Below are positions 22,111 to 32,699 of a stretch of DNA of 64,000 bases, piece by piece. Position 1 is the stretch's first letter; each line of letters begins with the position of its first letter. Made by a program: the position numbers and the translations under genes. The notes under the pieces were generated by a model, which worked only from the letters and a program-made list of their open reading frames with translations, did no database searches and was not told the DNA's origin. The stretch comes from Anaspis maculata (taxonomy: Eukaryota; Arthropoda; Insecta; Coleoptera; Scraptiidae), in the NCBI GenBank assembly GCA_949128115.1, contig OX421963.1, forward strand, positions 56,415,306 through 56,479,305, read 5' to 3'.

Positions 22111-23118
22111 GGGTATGTGACGGTTTTTCAATTTTGGTCTAAATAATTTCTAATTGCTTGGTTTCCACTGAAAGTAGTATTTATTTGGTTCAAAGCATGT
22201 TTATTTCACGTGAAAAAAATCTTCTTTATTTCGCTAAAATATTTGGCGCCCAAACGCTTTATGAAAGTCAACGGCCATTGTGACGTCACAGTTCATAAAC
22301 TGTCAAGTGTCATTCGCGAATGTAAACAAACCATCACATGTTCGCAAGGACGCTGTCCTGTTTGGAGAACAATGAGTGGAAAATCATATCACTGGTGTGT
22401 GGGGCCTCTTTGCAAAAACACGGGAAGAAGTTCCCCACATTAACTTTTCATTGTGGTACCCAAAAAAGAACACATGAGAAGAAAGATGCTGGAACTTGCA
22501 AGAAGGGATCCAACCAAATGGATTATCTTCGGAGTCGTCCATCTATTTTTGTGAAAACCATTTTGATGTAGGTATATGAGCTTGGTAGGTAGGTACCTTT
22601 AATTATATCAAGTATCATATATGTGTTATTTAATCGATAAATGATATTAAAACACAATTTGAGATTTGAGGTTATGTTATTAAAAGTGGAGTTAGTGGTC
22701 AGACTTTAGACTACCGTATTTTAGTGAATGTGCCTACAGTTTTATTATGACGAGAAAAAACTGCCCAACCATTACAGCGTCCATTTGAGGCAACGTACTG
22801 CTTCGCTCTCGAGAAACCTGGATCACATTTTCTTTTCAGGTGAAATTGAAAACACCGACACGCTTCGTCACACGCTACGGGCTAGGTGACATCTCCGGTG
22901 ACAGATGAGAAATGACAGATATGAAGATTGACGTCACACCCAATCGTGGCGCGTTTTAGGTCACGTGACATTGATTTGAAATAATTTAATTTTTAATTTC
23001 ACTTTTCTCATCAATTAATCAATGTATCATCAAGAAATGTTGCACAAGCTACATTTCAATTTTCACTTTCTCATAACAAAGACATAAAACCAATAAAATC
23101 TGACACAGTCACATACCC
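22111..23118 (+). mobile_element. TA-flanked element carrying a THAP exon
   Basis: The ends GGGTATGTGAC and its complement lie between TA pairs (22109-22110 and 23119-23120). The interior is not palindromic. It contains a TGACGTCA-like motif near 22280 and the decayed THAP exon at 22372-22573. The right edge abuts the next transposon, at 23124. P-type transposases begin with a THAP domain, but P elements usually make 8-bp duplications, so the class is open. Confidence 0.55.
22372..22573 (+). pseudogene. Broken THAP-type zinc-finger exon
   Basis: The pieces of a C2CH THAP domain appear in order in three frames. MSGKSYHWCVGPLCKNT (two Cys, C-x4-C) is in the first frame. KKFPTLTFH is in the second. 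VPKKEHMRRKMLELARRDP then follows in the third, with TKW after it. IYFCENHFDV (the C-x2-H pair), ending at a GTAGGTATAT donor-like site, is back in the first frame. At least two frameshifts separate the blocks, so no functional protein can be read through. THAP domains are DNA-binding modules found in P-type transposases and in host regulators. This is most likely a relic of a transposon-borne or duplicated THAP gene. Confidence 0.72.
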
Positions 23119-23806
23119 TATTAAAGTGCTCAACATAATAAGTGTCGCAACAGAAATTTTGCCCCAAATTCGAATCAACATAACTTTTGATTGTCACGGA
23201 CGATTTCAATTCGGTTTTTACTGGTCGATTGCCTGATCTTTTGGCTATTTACCATATTCAAAGATCACCTGAGAAGCTGGACATGAAGTTTCTACAAGGT
23301 GGTAAATAAAGCAGTTCATAATTGTTAAAACTTTAATGAACCCCCATTTGAGCTAAAAATTTTTTTGTCAACAACCGATAACAAAATAATGGAGAATGAT
23401 GACTTACCACGGTTTTCGAATTTCCCGGATTAGAAGTGAAATAGCCAAGATACGATTTTTTTGCTGGGACTGATGCTTTTCATTTCTTCTCCTTCATGAA
23501 AAATCAACGGACTCTCGATGTGAAAGGATATCTCTTAGCAGGCTTGCTCATTAGACGATTCTAAGCAATTTTTTGTCCAGCGCACCCCCTGTTGTGTCTT
23601 TTGGGGCTGAAATAGGGCGTACTTTTTTTGTGAATTCGCCACCAATTTCACAACCTAGGCTTGTTTGGTATCAATTCTTTTGATTGAGGTTCGCTGAACA
23701 ATATTATCTTGGTGAAAACATTCCTCTGTCTGTCTGACAGTCATCTGTTTCTATAACTCCCGAACGGTTCATCGAATTTAACTGAAATTTTGTGAATATG
23801 AAGGTA

Positions 23807-24035
23807 CAGTGTCGATCGAAAGTTTGGAAACACTTGTCAAGCTTGTCAATTTTGGAGGTTAAATTAAGACTGGATGAAAAAGATTTGAGAAGGTGGCATG
23901 CGCTCAAAATTTGAAGAAGACATCTTTTGAACTGTGGAAGAAAACACTTTTTTTGTCATATCACATTCAATCACGTGTGCAATTTGACTTCAAAAATTGA
24001 CAGTTTTGAAAAGTGTTTCCAAAGCTTAGTCAGTG
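23807..24035. mobile_element. Tc1-like MITE nested in the left arm
   Basis: 229 bp between TA pairs (23805-23806 and 24036-24037). The ends are CAGTGTCGATCGAAAGTTTG and the complement of CACTGACTAAGCTTTGG, both continuing GGAAACACTT. Such CAGTG...TTGGAAACAC ends are typical of Tc1 elements. Confidence 0.8.
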
Positions 24036-24297
24036 TACATAATATGCGGGCATAATTTGAATTTTCGAGTAAGTTGATGAGATTTTAGCTCAAGTCGGTG
24101 CACTAGAGGGCGCACCATCCCGTGATTAGCTATCAGTTTTTTTTTCAAGCATTTGCAAGATGGACCTCAAACTTACCAGGTTTGTAGGTAGGTACTAGGT
24201 AAGTAACATTCTTCTAGTTTATGATTTTCAGTTTAAGATGCTTGAATAATCAATATTTTGTCGGTCCCTCTCTTGCCTGGATCAGTCGAGCCATTAC

Positions 24298-24960
24298 TTA
24301 TCTCGACATGCTCTCCACTAAAGTCCGCAGAAAATTCTGAGGAATAGCCTTCCATTCTTCCTGAACTTCAATAGCTAAGTCATTCAAATTGTCCGATTGA
24401 CCTTCTTTTCTTTCAATTTCAACTTTATCCTACTCCATACATGCTCGATAGGATTCATATCTGGAGACAAGGGTAGCCAATCCTTTCTTTCAATATTGTG
24501 ATCCTCTCAAAATTCGTTGACAATTCTAGCCCGATGAGGTCGGACGTTGTCGTCGACCAACATGAAATTGTCACCAAAATTTTGAGCAAAGGGGACCACA
24601 ATATCCATTATACACAAATCCCTGTATCTTTCACCATTCATACTCTCTCCTCTCAGTATCACCAAATCACTTATTCTTCCAGTCCTCATTTCTCCCCAAA
24701 CAGTCACTCCTCCACCTCCAAAAACCACCCTTGCCTCTATGTGTTCTTCCAGAAGTCTTTCGTTCCTCTGTCGCCATATCAGAACCCGTCCATCCGACCT
24801 AAACAAATTAAACTTACTTTCATCTGAAAACAAGCACCTACTCCACTCTGCTATTCCCCAGTGCTAATATGGTTTTGTGCCCATCTTAGGCTAGTAGCAC
24901 GATGCTGCGGCTTCAGCAGAGGGCATGCCGCTCTTCTTCTGTTTTTACTCGATTTTTTCA
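24298..24960 (-). pseudogene. Tc1 transposase (DD34E) pseudogene
   Basis: On the minus strand the blocks run in order. LLKPQHRATSLRWAQNHI is followed by a frameshift. FSDESKFNLF carries the first catalytic D. VDDNVRPHRA carries the second D, and then DWLPLSPDMNPIEHVW carries the E. Counting across the in-frame stop after NEF, 34 residues separate the second D from the E, the Tc1-type DD34E spacing. A further frameshift precedes LNDLAIEVQEEWKAIP and the normal C-terminal stop at 24298. The N-terminal HTH region is not visible. At least one nonsense codon and two frameshifts make it non-functional. Confidence 0.85.
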
Positions 24961-25222
24961 AGTCCAGAACAACTACACATGTACCTACCTTGATCGACAA
25001 TTAGAGACAAAAAATACCAAGTGTTAAATTCGATAAAAATGAGAAGAAATGTTCATGTATTCAAAATTGATCTTGCGAGAGCAAAATAAAAGGAACTGAT
25101 GAGTAAGTAGGTATGGTGCGGTCTCTCAAGACCTTTCAAGATATTGTGGGGTCTCTGGATCAATTTGAATTTTAACGTTCATGAATCATGTCTATACTAG
25201 ATTTCAGTTAAATTCGATGTAC

Positions 25223-25751
25223 TGGTTCGGAAGTTATCGTAACATAATTACAGACAGACAGACAGACAAAAGACCATTTTTATCAAGATTATCTTGTGCA
25301 GTGAGCCTTGATCAAAAGAACTGATTTCAAACCAGCCTGGGTTCACTAGGTTGTGAAATTGGAGCATATCGTAACATGTTACAGACAGACAGACAGAAGA
25401 CTGTTCTTATCAAGATAAGCTTGTTCAGCAAGCCTTAATCAAAATAATTGATATCAAACAAGCCTAGGTTGTGAAATTGGAGCATATCGTAACATATTAC
25501 AGACAGACAGACAGACAGCAGACTGTTTTTATCAAAACAATCTTGTTCAGCGAGTCTTGATCAAAAGAATTGATATCAAACAAGCCTAGGTTGTGAAATT
25601 GGAGCATATTACATGCATATACATATTACAGACAGACAGACAGACAGACAGCAGACTTTTTTTATTGAGATAATCTTGTTCAGCGAGTTTTAATCAAAAG
25701 AATTGATATCAAACAAGCCTAGGTTGTGAAATTGGAGCATATCGTAACATG

Positions 25752-25794
<43 letters not shown>

Positions 25795-25860
25795 AGACTG
25801 TTTTTATCAAGATAATCTTGCTTAGCGAGCCTTAATCAAAAGAATTGATACCAAACGAGC
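25223..25860. repeat. Five tandem 118-132-bp units with (CAGA)n
   Basis: Each unit contains GTAACAT..TTACAGACAGACAG, then TTTTTATCAAGATAATCTTG, then TGATATCAAACAAGCCTAGG and GTGAAATTGGAGCATAT. The CAGA runs begin near 25248, 25380, 25498, 25626 and 25753 and vary in length. The opposite arm (near 23690) has one such unit, so the expansion occurred after the element formed. Confidence 0.85.
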
Positions 25861-26494
25861 CTAAGTTGTGAAATTGGTGGCGAATTCATCAAAAAATATA
25901 CCCAATTTCAGTCCCAAAAAACAAAATAGGGGGTGCGCTAGACAAAATATTGCTTAGAATCGTCTAATGAGCAAGCCTGCAGAGAGATATCCTCTTACAT
26001 CGAGAATCCGTTGATTTTTCATGAAGGAGAAGAGGTGAAAAGCAACATTCCCAGCAAAAAAATCGTATCTTGGCTATTTCACTTCTAATCCGGAAAATTC
26101 GAAAACCGTTCCGAGGTAAGTCATCATTCTCCATTATTTTGTTATCGGTTGTTGACAAAAAAAATTTTAGCTCAAACGGGGGTTCTTTAAAATTTCAACA
26201 ATTATGATCTGCTTTATTTACCACCCTGTAGAAACTTTATGTGCAGCTTTTCAGGTGATCTTTGAACATGGTAGATAGCCAAAAGATTAGGCATTCGAGC
26301 AGTGAAAACCGAATTGAAATCGTCTGTGACAATCAAAAGTTATGTTGACTCAAATTTGGGGGAAAATTTCTGTTGCGACACTTATTTTGTTGAGCACTTT
26401 ATTATCCCTCCTTCTTGTCACCTAAAGTTTTACATTCAACATAAGCTAAAAATTTTGGAGGTCAGTAACTAAACGAAAGTAAAAGTTATCTATA

Positions 26495-27010
26495 CAGGGT
26501 GTTTCAGCGATGATAGCAAAAAAATTACGTGTGGGTAGATCTCGTCAAAATATGACGGAAACCTATATACCATTTTGCAAAGTTCGGCCTAATAACTAAG
26601 ACACAGCTTTTAAAAGTTGACTTTTTTCGGATTTCAAAAATCTGTAGCTCAGTGACGTTTCGACGAAAATAACTCAAACTCAGCATAGACTGATTCGTCG
26701 AAACTATATACGGTTTCCGGCTCTGGCGCTACAAATTTTCCAATTTTTTCGCGGCTGTTACTACCCAAGACGGTTGCTCATCCAGGTTTTGACCAGAATT
26801 ACCCGCATATGGTGCAGGACTCTACGCAGATAATTTTCCAGCTCGGGGATCGACTTTTTTCCAAAAACTCCAGCTGATATCGAAAGTAGATTGCATTGGA
26901 CGCGTGCAAGCCAAGTTTCGAATGCGACGTGATATCGGTATCCCGGTGGTGGTTTTTTTCAAAATCAAACTTGCACATTTCGTGAATTGACAAAAAAAGC
27001 AGTCCAAATT
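26495..27010. mobile_element. Single arm of a CAGGGTGTTTCAGCG element
   Basis: After TA, the start CAGGGTGTTTCAGCGATGAT and the following 110 bp match the left arm of the complete palindrome at 52925-53536. The second arm is absent here; the right limit is arbitrary. Confidence 0.6.
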
Positions 27011-28150
27011 ACTACCTGCGGTAAGCCCTATACAGCGTATTTATTTATTTGCTTGTTTGCAACGAGTCATAGTTGAAGAAGAAATTGAGTTATTTTTTGG
27101 GGGAAAATGTTTGAATTCAATTGCTGGAAAACTGCAAATTTTGAACTTCCCATCGCGTTAACAGATTTCCACCAATTTTTCCTTAAACAAGAGATAAGTG
27201 GTTCTTGAACATTTTTTGATAGTTTCTTTCAAAATTTTCCGAATTTTCCGAGAGTTTTCCTTGAGAGCAGACTCAAATGACTGAGCTTGAAATCAAGTCC
27301 TGGTTGACGACTCTTACAATGAGATTAGATATTTGGAAAAAGCTTTGAGGTTTTTCCCGGAAAAATTAAATTTTCCAATTTCTTGTTCAACTGTTATGGA
27401 AGATGCGAGGAGAGATGCTTCAAATTTGTTCATTCTTCATCTCCTATTTCCCTCCCACTCAAAAAGACGTTTCGTACAAAAACTCTCATCTGTTCCTTCC
27501 TACTCATTGGGAAAAAAATTGGGGTGACACAACCGATTTTATTTTCAACTTTTCACAGTGTTTTCTCTAATATATTTAGTCCGGTGGATTAGCGCCAAAA
27601 AATGCCTAAACTATGCATTTTGTGATAAAGCAAAGGGCTTCTGGATTTACGTCCTTGAGATTCAACTTGACAATTCCAGAATTGGCGCCAACGAAATTAG
27701 TGTGGCAGGCGACCTCAGGAGCCATCCGTAAATATGGAAGAACAAAAATTTCGTTGCCGTTATTTAAAAGCTCGAAAACGATCACAAATTATTAATTTGT
27801 ATCGTGTTGCAGCCTTTCTTGTTGGAAGCAGTCCTTTTTGTGTTGCTTGTGGAATTAGTATAGAAATCAAGCATGATGAAGGTCTGTTCTTGAGGAAGAA
27901 TTGTTCTTTCTTTTAGTTTGATAAAGCAGTGAGCATTTTACACATTTCGCGAGATTTGTATTTTGATTCCTGTTCTTGTTCATTAGCAATCATTAATAAC
28001 ATAATATACAGGGTGTTCCGCAACATTACAACCCTTTTCTTGGGGCCTTCCTCTTTGCAATGATCTAATAAAAAAAACTTTCCATTGTCAATTTTCATGA
28101 AGATTCCAAAATATTAGTTACCTATCTATAATTTTTGCCTCTTTTCATGT

Positions 28151-28213
28151 ACAGAGTGTTACAGATTGTTCACAGCCTGTAGGTTACAGGGTGTTACAGA
28201 TTGTTCACAGGCT
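28151..28213. repeat. Tandem duplication of a CAGGGTGTTACAG segment
   Basis: ACAGAGTGTTACAGATTGTT followed by CACAG at 28151 is repeated as ACAGGGTGTTACAGATTGTT plus CACAG at 28186. Two units. Confidence 0.65.
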
Positions 28214-28269
28214 CAAGGTAGGCTATTACATATACCTAATACCTTGGAGGTGCTATTTGATGTGGATGT

Positions 28270-28512
28270 GATGATGCCTTATGTGCACCATGAGGATGTG
28301 CTCAACGTATCCATGTGCACCATGGGGATGTGACTATGGTTGGTGCACATGAGCACGTTGGACAGATCTCCCCTGTATTTTGAGCACATCCTCATGCTGC
28401 ACATGGGAACGTTGAGCACATCCTCATGGTGCACATGGGTACAGGGCACATTCCCATGGTAAGCAATGCCATGGTGCACATATGTGTTCCAAAATGTGCC
28501 CATGGGCACTTT
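28270..28512. repeat. Degenerate palindromic GTGCACATG repeat cluster
   Basis: GTGCACCATGAGG, GGTGCACATGAGCAC, CTGCACATGGG, GAGCACATCCTCATG and similar words recur about ten times in both orientations over 240 bp. The units overlap as imperfect palindromes. The open frame across it is a repeat artefact. Confidence 0.7.
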
Positions 28513-29054
28513 TCTACCAGGGAATTAGACTCACGGAGTGTGATTTGGTTGATAACAGAACAGAACTCAACAGAACATCATGAATTTATCGTTTTCTTGT
28601 CAAAAAAAAACAGGTTTCTTAACCTCAACAAAAGAATGTTTTTTTTTCTCCAAGTTTGGAGAATGGAACGAACACGGCGACAATTTCTACCAACATTTCT
28701 TCTAGACTCATAAGCTTCCTTCATGACACAATGACATGACGATACTCAATGGTCGTTTTGTGAAAGTTCTTTTATCTTCAAAGTTTGAAGGGCCCCCATT
28801 CGCCTCCTTATTGACGAAATTTCAAATGCTGCAAGTCAAATCATGTCTATTGGTATAAGGTTCGCACATGAAAAAATTCGTTGCCCTAACCCAAAATGCA
28901 GTATCGATGTATCCTTGGATCGCATTACTCTGTTTTTACTGCAGGTTTATTAATTTTCGAAGACATCTGGAATCGAGATTGTTATATATTGTATTAGTCT
29001 CAGGTCTCTTAATGATAAAAAACATACACTGAATATGTCTTTTGTTTTTACAAG

Positions 29055-29342
29055 ATGATTAGAAGGATTTGTTCCGAAAGTTATTTTATGTCAACTTTGA
29101 ACACTGTAATTGACGCACCTTCACACGAAAAGTCATATTGTGCAAGCGATACAGCTCCGATATCATGTTTGTTGCTTTTACAAGAAGGAACAATTCTTCC
29201 TCTGCAAGACAAAGTTGAAAACCGTACAATAGAGCCTTTATTTATGACGCAACACGTTTTTAAATTGAAGCATGCGTCACTTATCAGGTGCCGTGTTGAT
29301 GCAAAACTGCTCTCGCGACCAGACACTTCTATGAGCTTATAA
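29055..29342 (+). CDS. 95-codon ORF inside the 27.6-29.9 kb element
   Basis: Starts at ATG 29055 and encodes MIRRICSESYFMSTLN..., with mixed composition and no low-complexity bias, ending SRPDTSMSL. It has no recognisable domain and no splice sites that extend it clearly. As it lies within the long inverted ends, it may be a remnant of the element's own gene or a captured host fragment. An overlapping minus-strand frame of similar length weakens the case. Confidence 0.25.
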   Translation: MIRRICSESYFMSTLNTVIDAPSHEKSYCASDTAPISCLLLLQEGTILPLQDKVENRTIEPLFMTQHVFKLKHASLIRCRVDAKLLSRPDTSMSL

Positions 29343-29909
29343 AGATGAAAAGCATACCTAATGCATCTTTTTCAGTCGCAGAAAAGTTGAAAGTAACTGA
29401 ATATGCAAGAATAAATGGAATGCCTGTGGTGAGGAGTGAAAACCATGAGGTTAAAGTTGAATATCAAAAAAGCTTGTTTTTTCAGACAAACTTGTTCAAA
29501 CATGTTTCTAACGTAATTTGAACAATTTATTCGAGCTCAGAACGTCGATTTTAGTCGAAAATGATACCAAACTCCTCTATATTCATTCAGGATTGATGAA
29601 AACCATAAATCGCCTTCAAAGACAAAAATGCCTTCTCCTCAGTCCCCTTACGTGATTAGCATCGACATATTTTGTCAATTCCTCCCCATAGGATATCAGC
29701 GCATCGAAGTATGATGTATTTGGATGCCTTCGAGAAACATGGAAGATTTTGGTTCTTTTACAGCTCTGGATGGCTCCTGAGGTCACCTGCCACACCAAAC
29801 TCGTTGGCGCCATTTCTGGAATTGTCAAGTTCAGTCTCAAGAATGTAAATCCAGAAGCCCTTTGCTTTATCACAAAATGCATAGTTTAGGCGCTAATCCA
29901 CCGGACTAA

Positions 29910-31311
29910 TAGAGTCAATCGAATACTGAACCTAAAAGCGTAATTTACGTTGTCTTAGGCTCGAAAAAGGGCATAACTCAAGATATTCGGAGAAAAGAGC
30001 GAAATGTTGCGTTCTAGCAAAAGGGGATAGCTCGAATTATACCTTTCTATCGGACTGCATGAAACTACTTTATACGAAGATATGTCGAGTTATCCTCTTT
30101 TGCTACCTCGATTTTACATTGCATCGGTTGATAAGTCTAATTATGTCTTTTTGTCATACTGATATCTGAAAATTAAAGCGAGATATCCCTTTTTCGGGTT
30201 TTTATTTTTATTTTGAAGAATTTGAAAAAATTCTTTGGCCAAGTCATAAAAACCTATTTTTGAAACCCAGTGGTGATCATAAGTATTTCATTTTCGAGAA
30301 AAATGGAGTTATCTCCTTTTGCCTTCTTGCGACAAAAATAGCCTTCGCTACTCCGTATTACGAGCTTGAAAAGTATCTTACTCAGCGGAAAGCGATCGCA
30401 ATGTATGAGTGTCACATATTTTCGAATCAGGATGACCACTGACCAGCTGTATCAGGACATTATTTACGAAGAGTATAATGGAAACAAACTTCGACCTGAA
30501 ACACCAAAATGAGTAGCTAAGTAGGAAAATACGCAGGTACTAATGAACAGTGTCATGTTATGCAACATTTAAACAAGCAACATTCAACAATGAAATTATG
30601 CACGACATGCCCTGCAGTTTTTCGAATATTATGACATTCGGGAGATCACTTTCTAACAGTTAGAGCTACAGCTTTAAATTATAATCCCGCGTACACAAGC
30701 CCACTGTGTGTGATGCTTGATGAAGAAGCAAACCGAGCAAAGATGATGTGGGTAAGTGTGTCAGTGTGAAGAGAGAGATTCGAACCTTGAGGCTGGTTTC
30801 TGAGTCCTCTCAAATAAAGGAGTCGATGATCTGCACTTGACAGAGAAGCTGCCGGGCGAAAGTGATTACGGGCGTTTCAAAGGCCTCGCGCGCGCAGATT
30901 CTCAAAAAATTTCGGTCATCATCATACGTATATACTTTTAAAAACTATCTCCGCGACACACGCTTACTTTTAGCCATTGTGCTTTAAAACGTAGAGAAAA
31001 TTAACATATTATGAATAGATCGGCATCATCAGAAAGTTTGTCTTCTTCGCTGATGCTTGTATGGAGACCAGCAGAGAGATCTTCAAGGCCTGGTACTGAT
31101 GATGGCACAAGTAACGACCATCGTGCGTTTTTCTTCTGCTTGCTTCACTTGCGCCGGCAAAACAATGAGCAAAAGTGCTTGTGATTGTTAGTATTCAAAT
31201 AATGAAGATTCACAAAGGCTTTTGAGATTCTTCTGCCGCTGCTGTACGAAGAAATGGGCGTCGAACCGCAGGCTCGCCGGCAGGATACGCATTTATAATT
31301 TTGATTCGCTT
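29910..31311. other. No supported gene; isolated splice-like site
   Basis: A good donor, TGG|GTAAGTGTG, ends a possible 13-codon start (ATG at about 30713) near 30751. A 57-codon frame starts at 31011 (MNRSASSESLSSS...). Neither has a partner exon or a known motif, so neither is called. Confidence 0.4.
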
Positions 31312-31452
31312 TTAATAACAGTTTTCATTGGTTGTGTCAAGCAAATTAACGCTCCATTCTGATAAATAACCTCCGCCTGGATTACCAGCCACGCAGTTGT
31401 ATATTTGAAAGTACATTCTATCGCACGGCGGCTTGTCGTTCGTGTGGGAATC
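31312..31452 (-). CDS. Candidate terminal exon, secreted Cys-containing protein
   Basis: A minus-strand acceptor with a long pyrimidine tract (CTCCAACACTCCCTCAG) opens 46 codons to a TAA at 31314-31312. The peptide has KPPCDRMYFQIYNC followed by VAGNPGGGYLSEWSV and ends NENCY. The C-D-R-x-Y...Y-x-C pattern recalls the C5-C6 region of insect odorant-binding proteins. However, the Cys spacing is nine residues instead of the classical eight, and the earlier four cysteines are not seen. A possible first exon on the same strand ends at 32879 with donor TTTCG|GTGAGT, preceded by ATGAGTCTTTTGC. The link is speculative, and MITE fragments fill the gap. Confidence 0.35.
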   Translation of the reverse strand, partial: DSHTNDKPPCDRMYFQIYNCVAGNPGGGYLSEWSVNLLDTTNENCY

Positions 31453-31509
31453 CTGAGGGAGTGTTGGAGTTGAGGAAACTAAAAACGGCCACCATTCTAA
31501 TTGAACAAA

Positions 31510-31640
31510 TATTGAGGGCCGTATGCAAGCTTTCAAGTTATCAAAAGTCAGATCTACTGACTATGAATACGGCCCACGGACAGAAGGATCAAGTAAAATG
31601 CTTAGGCAATCTTATAATAACTATGAATACGGCCATTAGA
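31510..31640. mobile_element. Fragments related to the 33608-33839 MITE
   Basis: ACTATGAATACGGCC occurs at about 31559 and 31620, the second followed by ATTAG. Reversed, this is the terminus TAATGSCCGTATTCATAG of the MITE at 33608. An inverted GGGCCGTAT lies near 31514. This is probably a degraded or rearranged copy. Confidence 0.5.
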
Positions 31641-32067
31641 ATGATATCCTAGGTATAGTTACTTCTTTCTCAGGTCAACGTAGAACGTGAAGTAGAATTA
31701 TGTACCTTACCGGTATAAGGCATACATGAACTCCCTTAACAAGAAGAATAGTCCGGGAGGCAGTGAACATTTTTGGTACTTATTTTCTCAGTAACCAAAT
31801 ATAGATAGGATTGTTCAGTTAGTGATACTAACCATCTATTGCTAAGTCTGGCTAAAATTTTCCGATGGGTTGAAAAAGAAAATGCATTAGAAAATTCATA
31901 GGCGTTTCACTAATTTTCACACTAATGAAAATGGTTTTACCAACAAGGCGTATGCTAAAGTTAACTAGAAAAGATAGTCTGGCTGATCTCTGGCGATGGA
32001 AAATATGTCTGGCCCGTCAAAAACTATTTTTTTTAAACGTTAGTTTTAGTATCGCGAAGAACGCCGC

Positions 32068-32242
32068 GCCATTTGAAATTTCAAAGTTAGGGTAGGTGGG
32101 GGCGAACGGGTTAACAACAGAAATTTGCCAATGTATATTCTAGATGTCCCTTCGATATAAAAATCGACCTGTTTTTGCGCGAAGAATATTCACTTGGAAT
32201 CAGGAGTTATTACTGGTGGATAGTTTTCAAATGATCACCCGG
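32068..32242. mobile_element. End fragment of MITE family B
   Basis: Matches the right arm of the 12473-13551 element: GAAATTTCAAAGTTAGGG, then ATATAAAAATCGACCTG, then TTTTCAAATGATCACCCGG before TA. The left arm is missing. Confidence 0.75.
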
Positions 32243-32305
32243 TATAAGCAATATGGGAGTAGCCTGACGAAGTTGAGGACGGAGTTATATTGGTAAAATA
32301 ATCGT

Positions 32306-32690
32306 TGCGGAATCAATCCCTCTGGGTTTATTCCTTAACAGAGTTTCACCATTTAGGTCTCTTTCGAAAGCTACAAGGATGTACTTTGGTTTGAGCCCAT
32401 TGGCATTTCCAAAATCGAAAAATAATTTCTTTGATTTTTCGATTTTGGAAATGCCAATGGGCTCAAACCAAAGTATAGGCACTCTGCGGATTTGCTTCAG
32501 CGCCAAAAGTAGCGAGTTTTTTTGCAATTCCTTTAGGAAGTTATCTGTTTCCATAACAACAATGTCATTTGGAATAATCATACCACCTGCAAATGTCAAC
32601 TGAAACGGGCGGGATATTCAAAATGTGCAGAGCGCCTATATCCTTGTAGCTTTCAAAAGAGACCTGGAATGGTAAGATTCTGACATTCCA
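32306..32690. mobile_element. Second copy of the 2015-2272 palindromic MITE
   Basis: GGAATCAATCCCTCTGGG at the left and the TTTGAGCCCATTGGCATTTC hairpin match the first copy. The right arm resumes near 32640 (CCTTGTAGCTTTC, ATGGTAAGATTCTG). About 150 bp of unrelated sequence interrupts it. Confidence 0.75.
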
Positions 32691-32699
32691 ACTTGAACT

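Larger units (their letters stand above)
23124..26399. mobile_element. Tc1-type element with long inverted arms
   Basis: TA at 23122-23123 and 26400-26401 brackets inverted ends AAGTGCTCAACA. The arms (about 23124-23806 and 25160-26399) are inverted copies over at least 600 bp. The right arm is longer because a unit of about 120-130 bp has been tandemly amplified. The interior holds the decayed Tc1 transposase at 24298-24960. Coherent TA flanks, inverted ends and a Tc1 transposase suggest one old element rather than a chance assembly. Confidence 0.8.
27576..29909. mobile_element. Element with ~150-180-bp terminal inverted repeats
   Basis: The left end (27576-27760) is the inverted copy of 29730-29909. 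It starts TTAGTCCGGTGGATTAGCGC and includes ATGCCTAAACTATGCATTTT, with similarity fading after about 180 bp. The 2-kb interior is not inverted. It holds a CAGGGTGTTCCGC motif (28011), two repeat clusters and one 95-codon frame. No transposase motif is recognised and the target duplication is unclear. Confidence 0.72.

Noticed and set aside
25248..25800. CRISPR-like spaced repeats
   Set aside because: The regularly spaced CAGA runs belong to a tandem unit of about 125 bp in which the intervening sequence is also repeated, so there are no unique spacers. The host is a eukaryote.
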